Shown piece by piece: positions 5,098-10,779 of a stretch of DNA of 10,779 nt. Each line of letters starts with the position of its first letter. Positions within the stretch are counted from its first letter, which is position 1. A program made the position numbers and the translations under genes. The notes below the pieces were generated by a model, which was given only the letters and a program-made list of their open reading frames with translations, did no database searches and was not told the origin of the DNA. Source of the DNA: Solobacterium sp. (lineage in GTDB: Bacteria; Bacillota_I; Bacilli_A; Erysipelotrichales; Erysipelotrichaceae); the NCBI GenBank assembly GCA_017543005.1, contig JAFWEA010000202.1:1-10779 (forward strand), written 5' to 3'.

Positions 5098-7278
5098 ATG
5101 ATAAAAGATCTTTATAAAGAAGGTTACACCCAGAACCGGGAACTCTCCTGGCTCCGTTTTGACGAACGCTGCCTGGCCGAAGCGACTGATCCGGGTGTCC
5201 CGCTGCTCGAGCGGCTGAAGTTCGTGTCGATTTTCTCGTCCAATCTCGATGAATTCTTCTCAGTCCGGGTCGGTGCCCTGATCGGCATGAAAGCCCTCAA
5301 GGAAGACAAGATCGACAACAAGAGCGGCCTCAGCAGTGCCCGGCAGCTCAAGAAAATCTTTGCGGCCACGGCCAAGCTCTGCCGCAAGCGGGATGAAATC
5401 TATAAAGATCTGAAGAAGGAAATGCGCCGCGAAGGCCTCATCGAACTCAGTTATGACGAGTGCACCAGGGAAGAAAAAGACTGGCTGAAGAAGTACTTCC
5501 TGACCACGGTGCAGCCGATCCTGGGCGCCCAGATCATCGATGCCCGGCATCCGCTGCCCCAGCTGCAGTCCGGCATTGTCTATGCGGCAGCCCTGATGGA
5601 TTATCGGGACAGCACCGTCCTGGCCCTGACCCCGGTTCCGGCTTTCCTGAACCCGTTTGTCCGTCTGCCGGGCAAGAAGACTGTCCGGTTCATCCATATG
5701 GAAGATGTTGTCAGTGCCCATATGGAATCCCTGTTCCGGGGCGCCCGCATCCTGGAACGCTTCAAGTTCACCATCTGCCGCAATGCGGCTGTCGATATCG
5801 GCAGCGAGCTGGCGGATCTGGAAGACTACCGGGTACGAATGATGCAGATGCTGAAAAAGCGGAAGCACATGGACCTGGTCAAGATCGAAGCCTCCCGCCG
5901 GCCCAGCCTGCAGGCCCGCCGCTACTTTGAGCGCAGCAACAAATCCATCGACTGCACGACCATCGTCACGGATCTGCCGCTGAACCGGCGCGGGTTCTTC
6001 AGCATGGACTCCCTGATCGATGATCCGGCGCAGAAAGAACGGCTGCTCTACCCGCCCTATGTGCCCAAGCTCAGCCCGGCCTTCCGCTATAAGAAGCCGC
6101 TGTTTGCCCAGGTGCAGAAGAAGGATGTCCTGCTTTCCTATCCGTACGAATCCATGGATCCTTTCCTGCAGCTGGTCAGGGAAGCCGCTTCCGATCCGGC
6201 AGTCGTATCCATCCGCATCACGATTTACCGCCTGGCCAAACGGGCCCGGCTGGTGGACTATCTCTGCCTGGCCGCGGAAAACGGCAAGGAAGTGACCGTG
6301 CTGATCGAACTGAAGGCCCGCTTTGACGAGCAGAACAATATTGACTATTCCGAGAAACTGATGGAATCCGGCTGTAATGTCATGTACGGCTTTGAGGACT
6401 ACAAGGTCCATGCCAAGATGTGCCTGATCAGCCGGCGCAGCGGCACTGCCCTCCAGCATGCCGTCCTGATCGCCACCGGCAACTTCAACGAGAATACCGC
6501 CAGACAGTATACGGATCTGGCCTATATCACCGCCAACCCGGTAATTATCAATGACGCGCTGGCCTTCTTCCGCAACATGATGACCGGTGTGCTGGATGGC
6601 CGCTACCGGCGGCTGCTGGTCGCCCCGGTTTCCCTGAAACAGACCGTTCTGGACCTGATCCGCCGGGAAACAGCCAAGGGGCCCAAAGGCTTCATCATGG
6701 TCAAACTGAACGCGGTCACCGACGAAGAAATCATCTGTGCCCTCAAGGAAGCCAGCTGTGTCGGTGTCCAGATACAGATGATCATCCGCGGCATCAGCTG
6801 TATCCTGCCGGAAGTCAAGGGGAAGACGGAGAACATCCATATCCGTTCGATTGTCGGCCGTTACCTGGAGCACAGCCGGATCTACGTCTTCGGCAGGGGC
6901 CGCAGCGAGAAGATGTATATTTCCTCCGCCGACTTAATGACCCGCAACACCGAGCGCCGGGTGGAGGTCGCCGTCCCGATCCTGGACAAGGACATTCAGG
7001 CCAGTCTCCATGATTACCTGGATCTCTGCCTGCGCGACAACGTCAAGGCCCGCCGGATGTCTTCGGACGGCCGTTACCGCCGCATCAAGGAAACCGGCGA
7101 ACCGCTCTCGGCCCAGGATGAACTGATGCGCCTGACCCCGGGTTCCAAAGAGGTCATCCAGATCAGCGGCACGGTGCAGTCCGCCCACAAAGGTGTCGTC
7201 TTTACGACCAAGTACGAAAAACCGAAAAAGAAAGCGAAGAAAAAACCCGCTGACAGCGGGTCCGGGAAGAAGGACTAG
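5098..7278 (+). CDS. ppk1: Polyphosphate kinase 1
   Basis: Reversibly polymerises the gamma-phosphate of ATP into inorganic polyphosphate. At 726 residues it is slightly longer than typical PPK1 (about 690-720). The N-terminal domain starts with the family signature NRELSWLRFDERCL (14-27). The autophosphorylated histidine is H438 in YKVHAKM, and the second essential histidine is H592 in LEHSRIYVFG, matching the catalytic pair I recall from E. coli PPK1 (H435 and H592). The two C-terminal phospholipase-D-like domains containing them are intact. The C-terminus ends in a lysine-rich extension (about 705-726) with KKKAKKK, beyond the catalytic core. AAGGAG lies ten bases before the ATG. It is transcribed convergently with a PPK2-family gene, and the two stop codons share CTAG. 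Confidence 0.97.
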   Translation: MIKDLYKEGYTQNRELSWLRFDERCLAEATDPGVPLLERLKFVSIFSSNLDEFFSVRVGALIGMKALKEDKIDNKSGLSSARQLKKIFAATAKLCRKRDEIYKDLKKEMRREGLIELSYDECTREEKDWLKKYFLTTVQPILGAQIIDARHPLPQLQSGIVYAAALMDYRDSTVLALTPVPAFLNPFVRLPGKKTVRFIHMEDVVSAHMESLFRGARILERFKFTICRNAAVDIGSELADLEDYRVRMMQMLKKRKHMDLVKIEASRRPSLQARRYFERSNKSIDCTTIVTDLPLNRRGFFSMDSLIDDPAQKERLLYPPYVPKLSPAFRYKKPLFAQVQKKDVLLSYPYESMDPFLQLVREAASDPAVVSIRITIYRLAKRARLVDYLCLAAENGKEVTVLIELKARFDEQNNIDYSEKLMESGCNVMYGFEDYKVHAKMCLISRRSGTALQHAVLIATGNFNENTARQYTDLAYITANPVIINDALAFFRNMMTGVLDGRYRRLLVAPVSLKQTVLDLIRRETAKGPKGFIMVKLNAVTDEEIICALKEASCVGVQIQMIIRGISCILPEVKGKTENIHIRSIVGRYLEHSRIYVFGRGRSEKMYISSADLMTRNTERRVEVAVPILDKDIQASLHDYLDLCLRDNVKARRMSSDGRYRRIKETGEPLSAQDELMRLTPGSKEVIQISGTVQSAHKGVVFTTKYEKPKKKAKKKPADSGSGKKD
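7240..7260 (-). terminator. ppk2 terminator located inside the ppk1 coding tail
   Basis: On the minus strand CCCGC (7260-7256) pairs with GCGGG (7250-7246), with further pairing possible in the loop, and the stem is followed by TTTTTT (7245-7240). It lies 15 bases past the ppk2 stop. The same bases encode lysine codons and the adjoining PADSG residues of the Ppk1 C-terminus. Confidence 0.75.
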
Positions 7279-7295
7279 TCCTTCTTCTCTTTTTT
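7266..7295 (+). terminator. ppk1 terminator: palindrome over both stop codons
   Basis: A perfect 22-base palindrome (7266-7287) is centred on the shared CTAG. As RNA it gives a nine-pair stem with a CTAG loop. On the plus strand it is followed by TCTTTTTT and further T-rich sequence, which is the reverse complement of the lysine tail of ppk2. This makes a plausible ppk1 terminator. On the minus strand it is not followed by Ts, but the separate hairpin at 7240-7260 serves that direction. Confidence 0.65.
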
Positions 7296-8213
7296 GTTTT
7301 TCTTATCTTTCTTTTCTTTTTTGTCTTTCTTCTTTTTCTTTTCTTCTTCCGGCGGCAGCTCGGCAAGGATTTCTTCCTTCAGCTTGGCAAAGACTTCCAG
7401 CCGTTCCTTCGTGACTTCCGGATACTGCGGATCCATTTCCTTCAGCGTATCCAGAATGATTTCACTGACCACGTAGCGCATGTACCACTTGTGATCAGCC
7501 GGTACGACGTACCATGGCGCATGCTCGGTCGCCGTTTCGTTGATGCAGTCTTCAAAGGCCTCCTGATAGGCATCCCAGTATTTTCTCTCGTTCCAGTCGG
7601 ACTCCGAGAACTTCCAGTTCTTGGCCGGTTCTTCGATCCGGGACAGGAAACGTCTGGCCTGTTCATCCTTGGAGACATTCAGGAAGATCTTCACCACCCG
7701 GACATTGTTATGCCAGAGGTAGGTCTCCCAGTTGCGGATGTCTTCATAGCGGTGTTCGATGACTTTGTCGAGATCGATGCGGCCGGCATTGGCCTGGGTC
7801 CGGTACAGTTCCCTGACCTTGCCGATCAGCACGTCTTCATAGTGGGAACGGTTGAAGATGGCAATTTCACCCTTGGCCGGCACCATCTGCTCAATCCGCC
7901 AGAGGAAGTCATGGGCCAGTTCCGTGGAAGACGGTGACTTGAAGGCGGCCTCATGTACGCCATGCGGGCTCAGGCACTGCAGTACGGCCCTGATTGTCCC
8001 ATCCTTGCCGGCGGCGTCCATGGCCTGGAACAGGAAGATAACGCCTTCCTTCTTATCGGCATAGAGCTTATTCTGCAGCTCATCAATCAGAATATTGTTC
8101 TCCGCCAGGCGCTTCTCGGCTTCTTCCCGGTCCTTGCACAGTGTTTTGTCATTGGTGGAAGACTTGGCAATGTTGAACTTCTTACTGCCGTCATATCTGT
8201 AGTGCTTGAACAT
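7275..8213 (-). CDS. ppk2: PPK2-family polyphosphate:nucleotide phosphotransferase
   Basis: Transfers phosphate from polyphosphate to nucleotides. It has 312 residues. The P-loop is DAAGKDGT (66-73) and the Walker B region GEIAIFNRSHYEDVL (115-129), with PSSTELAHDFLWR (94-106) before it. The NRSHYEDVL form, rather than NRSWYNRA, fits the branch that acts on AMP and/or ADP (class III-like), an assignment from memory of family signatures and not certain. The last 24 residues are almost only Lys, Glu and Asp (five lysines in a row near 293). The ATG at 8213 has GGTGAGG a few bases upstream and a TATAAT at 8239-8244. Convergent with ppk1, it suggests a paired make-and-use polyphosphate module. 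Confidence 0.95.
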   Translation of the reverse strand: MFKHYRYDGSKKFNIAKSSTNDKTLCKDREEAEKRLAENNILIDELQNKLYADKKEGVIFLFQAMDAAGKDGTIRAVLQCLSPHGVHEAAFKSPSSTELAHDFLWRIEQMVPAKGEIAIFNRSHYEDVLIGKVRELYRTQANAGRIDLDKVIEHRYEDIRNWETYLWHNNVRVVKIFLNVSKDEQARRFLSRIEEPAKNWKFSESDWNERKYWDAYQEAFEDCINETATEHAPWYVVPADHKWYMRYVVSEIILDTLKEMDPQYPEVTKERLEVFAKLKEEILAELPPEEEKKKKKDKKEKKDKKNKKEKKD

Positions 8214-8238
8214 ATTTCCTCACCCCTTCGCTGCTTTC

Positions 8239-8265
8239 ATTATAAAGCCTGCCATGGCGGCAGGC
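8239..8265 (-). promoter_or_regulatory. Hairpin and -10 box between the orphan gene and ppk2
   Basis: Between the orphan gene stop and ppk2 the minus strand forms a seven-pair stem GCCTGCC/GGCAGGC (8259-8265/8247-8253) with a five-base loop. It is followed by TTTATAAT, which contains a perfect -10 hexamer (8239-8244). The U-run is too short for a strong terminator, and the -35 region is poor and falls in the hairpin. It may partly end the upstream transcript while starting a separate ppk2 message near 8232. Confidence 0.45.
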
Positions 8266-8283
8266 ATATGTGTTTTCCGGCAA

Positions 8284-8586
8284 TTATTCCGGCAGAGCTA
8301 TGGTCTCCCGGATCATCTGCCGGTCTTCGGCCAGTTTGATCCGGGTCTGGACAATATGGCCATCCAGTGACTTCTGCAGGGCCTCATACTCCTCTTCATT
8401 CATGCGGGCCAGCACCAGCAGCTGCTTCAGCCGGCTTGTTCCGGCAATCTGTTTCATCTCCTCTTCCGTATGCGTCTTGTAATCTTCGGCATACAGATCA
8501 TACCGGTGCCAGATCTGCACCAGTTCCGGATAAGCGGCGTATTCCTCCGTTACCGGGCGTTTCTCTGTCAATCTGATTTCAGGCAT
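8284..8586 (-). CDS. Hypothetical protein, riboswitch-associated, 100 residues
   Basis: I do not recognise the family. The protein is charged, probably mostly alpha-helical and cytoplasmic, with no signal peptide, membrane segment or cysteines. It has TEEEMKQIAGTSRLKQLLVL in the middle and a Glu/Arg-rich C-terminal helix. The start is the ATG at 8586, preceded by AAAGGAGG eight bases upstream. A longer reading from 8643 starts inside the P1 helix of the riboswitch without a ribosome binding site and is rejected. The gene sits between a SAM-I-clan aptamer upstream and ppk2 downstream. If the riboswitch works, synthesis of this protein responds to S-adenosylmethionine, which hints at a link to sulfur-amino-acid or methyl metabolism but gives no specific function. 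Confidence 0.8.
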   Translation of the reverse strand: MPEIRLTEKRPVTEEYAAYPELVQIWHRYDLYAEDYKTHTEEEMKQIAGTSRLKQLLVLARMNEEEYEALQKSLDGHIVQTRIKLAEDRQMIRETIALPE

Positions 8587-8594
8587 TCTCTTTT

Positions 8595-8625
8595 CCTCCT
8601 TTACCTGTATGAGCCATAAAGAAGG
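8595..8625 (-). promoter_or_regulatory. Hairpin sequestering the ribosome binding site of the orphan gene
   Basis: On the minus strand CCTTCTTTA (8625-8617) pairs over nine positions, with one G-U, with TAAAGGAGG (8603-8595), the ribosome binding site of the gene starting at 8586. The loop is 13 bases. It lies 14 bases beyond the riboswitch P1 helix. No U-run follows, so control would be of translation, not termination. Confidence 0.6.
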
Positions 8626-8639
8626 CAAAAGAAAACGCG

Positions 8640-8719
8640 CCATCGTGCAAGCATTAGCACCTTGCGAATGCAGGTTGCTGCAGGGTCATCGAGCTTGTCT
8701 CTCGCCTGTCTCTCTATGG
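8640..8719 (-). promoter_or_regulatory. SAM-I-clan riboswitch lacking P4
   Basis: Minus-strand core motifs match the S-box clan: AGAGA after P1, GATGA, GCAACC (8678-8673) and GGTGCTAAT (8661-8653). Inferred helices are P1 CCAT/ATGG (8719-8716/8643-8640), P2a CAGG/CCTG (8708-8705/8684-8681), P2b CGAG/CTCG (8704-8701/8693-8690), and P3 ACCTGC closing a four-base loop against GC-A-AGGT. The P2 loop CAAG (8697-8694) can pair with CTTG (8651-8648), at the place where classic S-boxes pair CUGG with CCAG, so sequence differs while pairing is kept. P4 is missing, as in SAM-IV or SAM-I/IV variants. P1 is short. A TATGAT at 8727-8732 may be the -10 of its promoter, though no good -35 is seen. Confidence 0.8.
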
Positions 8720-8763
8720 TGATTTCATCATAACCCCGGAGCGGTTCACTTTTTTGTACAGCC

Positions 8764-8794
8764 GCAAAAAAAAGAGATGTTTTTCACATCTCTT
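8764..8794 (-). terminator. Terminator of the ilvE/zinc-ribbon unit
   Basis: On the minus strand a nine-pair stem (8794-8786 with 8780-8772, AAGAGATGT with ACATCTCTT) closes a five-base loop and is followed by eight Ts. It begins six bases after the zinc-ribbon stop, so the riboswitch transcript beyond it should normally start from its own promoter. Confidence 0.9.
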
Positions 8795-8799
8795 GGGAT

Positions 8800-9018
8800 T
8801 TACTCGATTTCCAGGTCCTGTGATTCTTCCACCTTTGACGGCAGGGTCATCGGGGTGCCGCAGCGCGGGCAGACCGACTTTTCCTTGTTGGCCAGATAGC
8901 CGCAGGCAGAACATGTGCACTCCGGCAGGATCCGGTAACCGCGTACATATCTTTTATCGATGAGAATCTTGTGTGTCCAGTATCCGTTTTCCATCTTCTT
9001 GTTCATTGCCTCTTCCAT
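8800..9018 (-). CDS. Small zinc-ribbon protein
   Basis: A 72-residue protein with a CSAC-x10-CPRC four-cysteine cluster (C36, C39, C50, C53), a rubredoxin-like or zinc-ribbon knuckle likely to hold one metal ion. The N-terminal half has basic and aromatic residues (GYWTHKILIDKRYVRGYRI), and the C-terminus is acidic. AAGGAG lies eight bases before the ATG at 9018. The start is 33 bases after the ilvE stop and a strong terminator follows, so it is the second gene of an ilvE operon. No specific role can be assigned. The ORF is supported by its ribosome binding site, metal-binding pattern and position. Confidence 0.8.
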   Translation of the reverse strand: MEEAMNKKMENGYWTHKILIDKRYVRGYRILPECTCSACGYLANKEKSVCPRCGTPMTLPSKVEESQDLEIE

Positions 9019-9051
9019 TATTCTTTCTCCTTTGCCCTTTTCCCGGGGAAT

Positions 9052-10071
9052 TCAGATTTCCAGCAGCCAGCCTTCCGGGGCCGGCAGACGGCCCAGCTGG
9101 ATCCCGGTCAGTGTCTCATACAGCCGGCGGGTCCAGGGACCCATTTCCTCCATGCCGGAGGGGAACAGAATGTCTTTCCCATGATCATGGATGCAGCCGA
9201 CCGGGGAAATGACGGCGGCCGTTCCGCAGAGACCGCACTCCGCAAATTCCGGTACTTCGCTGAAGAGCACTTCCCGCTCTTCCGCCTTCATGCCGCAGTA
9301 CTTCTCGGCCACGGTCATCAGTGACCGCCGGGTAATCGACGGCAGGATGCAGTCCGACTTCGGGGTGACCAGCGTGCCGTCCTTCGTGATGAAGATGAAG
9401 TTCGCCCCGCCGGTTTCCTCGACCTTGGTCCGGGTCGCCGGATCCAGGTACATATTCTCGGCAAAGCCTTCTTCATGCGCCACCGTGATCGGATACAGGC
9501 TCATCGCGTAGTTCAGCCCGGCCTTGATATTGCCGGTGCCGTGCGGCGCTGCCCGGTCATAATCGGATACCCGGATGGTGATCGGCTTGATGCCGCCCTT
9601 AAAGTAAGCACCGACCGGCGTGCAGAACATGCGGAATTCAAATTCCTGCGCCGGCTTGACGCCCATGACGCTGTTCGTCCCGATCATAAACGGTCTGATA
9701 TACAGGGATGCCCCGGTGCCGTACGGCGGCACATAGTCCGCATTGGCCTGCACCAGCATCCGCACCGCTTCCAGGAATTTCTCTTCCGGGAACACCGGCA
9801 TGACCAGCCGCTCGCAGCTGGAACGCATGCGGGCCGCGTTGAGATCCGGCCGGAAACAGACGATTCTGCCGTCGACTGTCCGGTATGCCTTGAGCCCTTC
9901 AAAGCAGGTCTGCGCATACTGGAAGACGCAGGCACATTCATTCAGGGTGATGGTTGCGTCTGTCTCCAGTCCGCCTTCTTCCCACTGGCCGTTCCGATAT
10001 CTGCATACATATCTGTAATCGGTCTGAATATAACCGAAGCCGAGTTCTTTCCAGTCAATTTCCTGTTTCAT
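9052..10071 (-). CDS. ilvE: Branched-chain amino acid aminotransferase
   Basis: PLP-dependent enzyme exchanging amino groups between glutamate and the 2-oxo acids of leucine, isoleucine and valine. It is cytoplasmic and catalyses the last step of synthesis or the first of breakdown. From the ATG at 10071 it has 339 residues, as usual for the larger (class II-type) BCATs. AGGAG about eight bases upstream decides this start over one 18 codons earlier. CFEGLKAYR (56-64), SLYIRPFMIGT (122-132), the PLP lysine K183 in GTGNIKAGLNYA, VEETGGANFIF and SITRRSL are all present, with the ending PEGWLLEI. Motifs read K-A-G-L-N where many relatives have K-x-G-G-N, which I regard as a subfamily feature. No T-box leader is visible. 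A dyad overlaps the predicted transcription start. Confidence 0.96.
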   Translation of the reverse strand: MKQEIDWKELGFGYIQTDYRYVCRYRNGQWEEGGLETDATITLNECACVFQYAQTCFEGLKAYRTVDGRIVCFRPDLNAARMRSSCERLVMPVFPEEKFLEAVRMLVQANADYVPPYGTGASLYIRPFMIGTNSVMGVKPAQEFEFRMFCTPVGAYFKGGIKPITIRVSDYDRAAPHGTGNIKAGLNYAMSLYPITVAHEEGFAENMYLDPATRTKVEETGGANFIFITKDGTLVTPKSDCILPSITRRSLMTVAEKYCGMKAEEREVLFSEVPEFAECGLCGTAAVISPVGCIHDHGKDILFPSGMEEMGPWTRRLYETLTGIQLGRLPAPEGWLLEI

Positions 10072-10093
10072 ATGCAAATCTCCTGATGCAATT

Positions 10094-10120
10094 TCATCAT
10101 ATCTGATGATTTTTATTATA
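10094..10120 (-). promoter_or_regulatory. ilvE promoter with dyad at the start site
   Basis: A perfect minus-strand TATAAT at 10115-10120 predicts initiation near 10108. A six-base inverted repeat TCATCA-TATC-TGATGA (10094-10099/10104-10109) covers that start and could bind a regulator. The -35 region overlaps the terminator stem of the upstream gene and matches poorly. The repeat does not resemble the CodY consensus that I know. Confidence 0.55.
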
Positions 10121-10133
10121 TACACTATTTTCT

Positions 10134-10161
10134 AAAAAGAAGAAGCCTGTGACTTCTTCTT
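10134..10161 (-). terminator. Terminator of the histidine phosphatase gene
   Basis: On the minus strand AAGAAGAAG (10161-10153) pairs with CTTCTTCTT (10145-10137) around a seven-base loop and runs into TTTTT (10138-10134). The 5' arm includes part of the phosphatase stop codon, so the terminator begins within the gene end. Confidence 0.85.
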
Positions 10162-10744
10162 ATTCAGTCATGAGGACCTCTTCCGGCACCGTATAACCGT
10201 CAGCGGTCAGTTCTGCCGCATAGACGGCACAGTTGCCGATATACTTCGACCAGTAACTGCCGGCCGAAGCGGGCGTCAGGTATTCCAGCGCCCCCTTCAT
10301 GGCAATCGCATGCGTTGAGATCAGGATATTGCCGCTCACTCCCGCCGTTTTCAGCTCTTCCAGAAAGACTCCCAGGCGGGCGGTCACATCCGCCAGGGCT
10401 TCCATGCCTGCCGGGGCCGGCTGATGGACGAAGTCGCTGAAGAACCGCCGGATTTCCGGATCGGGATCCTTCAGGCTCATGCCTTCATACGGCCCATAGT
10501 CCATCTCGATCAGCCGCTCGTCCGTGATGATCTCACAGCCGGCGGCCAGTCTCGCCGTTTCCACCGCCCGGACCAGCGGGCTGGCGTACGCCCGCTCAAA
10601 ACTGATGCCGTGTTCACGGAACCAGCGGCCGGCCGCTGCCGCCTGATCGATGCCGTTTGCATTCAGCGGCACATCGACCCGGCCCTGCAGGACACCCTGC
10701 CGGTTGCGGGCGGTTTCCCCGTGGCGGATGATATAGATTTTCAC
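10160..10744 (-). CDS. Histidine phosphatase family protein (phosphoglycerate mutase-like)
   Basis: A 194-residue member of the branch-1 histidine phosphatase superfamily. The phosphohistidine motif R7-H8-G9-E10-T11 is at the N-terminus, the acid E80 lies in LIEMDYGPYEG and the second histidine H145 in STHAIAMKG. The compact length, without the insertions of glycolytic cofactor-dependent phosphoglycerate mutase, indicates a phosphatase (GpmB, CobC or similar) rather than the glycolytic enzyme. The substrate cannot be told from sequence. The start codon is GTG at 10744, overlapping the TGA of the preceding gene in a GTGA arrangement with no strong ribosome binding site, so translation is probably coupled to the upstream gene. 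Confidence 0.92.
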   Translation of the reverse strand: MKIYIIRHGETARNRQGVLQGRVDVPLNANGIDQAAAAGRWFREHGISFERAYASPLVRAVETARLAAGCEIITDERLIEMDYGPYEGMSLKDPDPEIRRFFSDFVHQPAPAGMEALADVTARLGVFLEELKTAGVSGNILISTHAIAMKGALEYLTPASAGSYWSKYIGNCAVYAAELTADGYTVPEEVLMTE

Positions 10745-10779
10745 GCCAGCAGCGCTTCCATGGCAGCGTGGTAACGCGC
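10741..10779 (-). CDS. 3' end of an upstream gene (partial)
   Basis: The frame ending in TGA at 10743-10741 reads ARYHAAMEALLA before the window edge. Its stop overlaps the GTG start of the histidine phosphatase by four bases (GTGA). The overlap and shared strand support a real coupled gene, but 12 residues are too few to identify it. Confidence 0.5.
   Translation of the reverse strand, partial: ARYHAAMEALLA

Noticed and set aside
5260..6873. 537-codon open frame antisense to ppk1
   Set aside because: ppk1 is unambiguous with both catalytic histidines. The opposite frame is Gln/His/Asp-rich shadow sequence without a start signal.
8587..8643. N-terminal extension of the orphan gene starting at 8643
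   Set aside because: Its ATG lies in the P1 helix of the riboswitch with no ribosome binding site, whereas the ATG at 8586 has AAAGGAGG at ideal spacing.
8640..8719. 4.5S (SRP) RNA at the riboswitch locus
   Set aside because: The GGAAGGAAGCAG-type apical loop of SRP RNA is absent, while the S-box GCAACC and GGTGCTAAT boxes are present in order.
9475..10086. 203-codon plus-strand frame over ilvE
   Set aside because: Shadow of ilvE, which has all PLP-enzyme motifs. No independent signal.

Overview
The window looks like chromosomal DNA of a moderately high-GC member of the Bacillota, perhaps a gut Erysipelotrichia or Clostridia. I infer this from strong AGGAGG-type ribosome binding sites, TATAAT-type promoters, U-tailed hairpin terminators, an S-box-clan riboswitch and the protein families present. 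The genus cannot be fixed from the sequence alone. No mobile element, CRISPR array or phage gene is visible.

Layout from left to right. Positions 1-16 hold the first codons of an unknown gene (-). Then come pepT (peptidase T, -) and a 313-base gap that is not empty: on the minus strand it carries a promoter with an operator-like inverted repeat, a 13-codon ORF with a perfect ribosome binding site, a hairpin and a terminator. Next are typA/bipA (ribosome-associated GTPase, -) and a lipoprotein D,D-carboxypeptidase (-) whose promoter leaves almost no 5' leader. A divergent tRNA-Leu(GAG) with terminator follows (+), then ppk1 (polyphosphate kinase, +) meeting ppk2 (PPK2-family phosphotransferase, -) tail to tail. 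After that come a 100-residue orphan protein (-) preceded by a compact SAM-I-clan riboswitch, a small zinc-ribbon protein and ilvE (-), a histidine phosphatase (-), and the last 12 codons of an upstream gene that overlaps it.

The polyphosphate module is the clearest functional unit. Ppk1 makes polyphosphate from ATP and the PPK2 enzyme spends it to phosphorylate nucleotides. Their genes overlap by four bases at the stop codons. Both proteins end in lysine-rich tails, and the A/T-rich DNA of each tail appears to serve as terminator sequence for the opposing gene.

The most notable regulatory find is at 8595-8719 on the minus strand. It is an approximately 80-nt aptamer with the S-box core, a covarying pseudoknot and no P4 helix, followed by a hairpin that can sequester the ribosome binding site of the orphan gene. 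It suggests SAM-controlled translation of a protein of unknown function. I see no whole multi-gene undescribed defence or biosynthetic system here.
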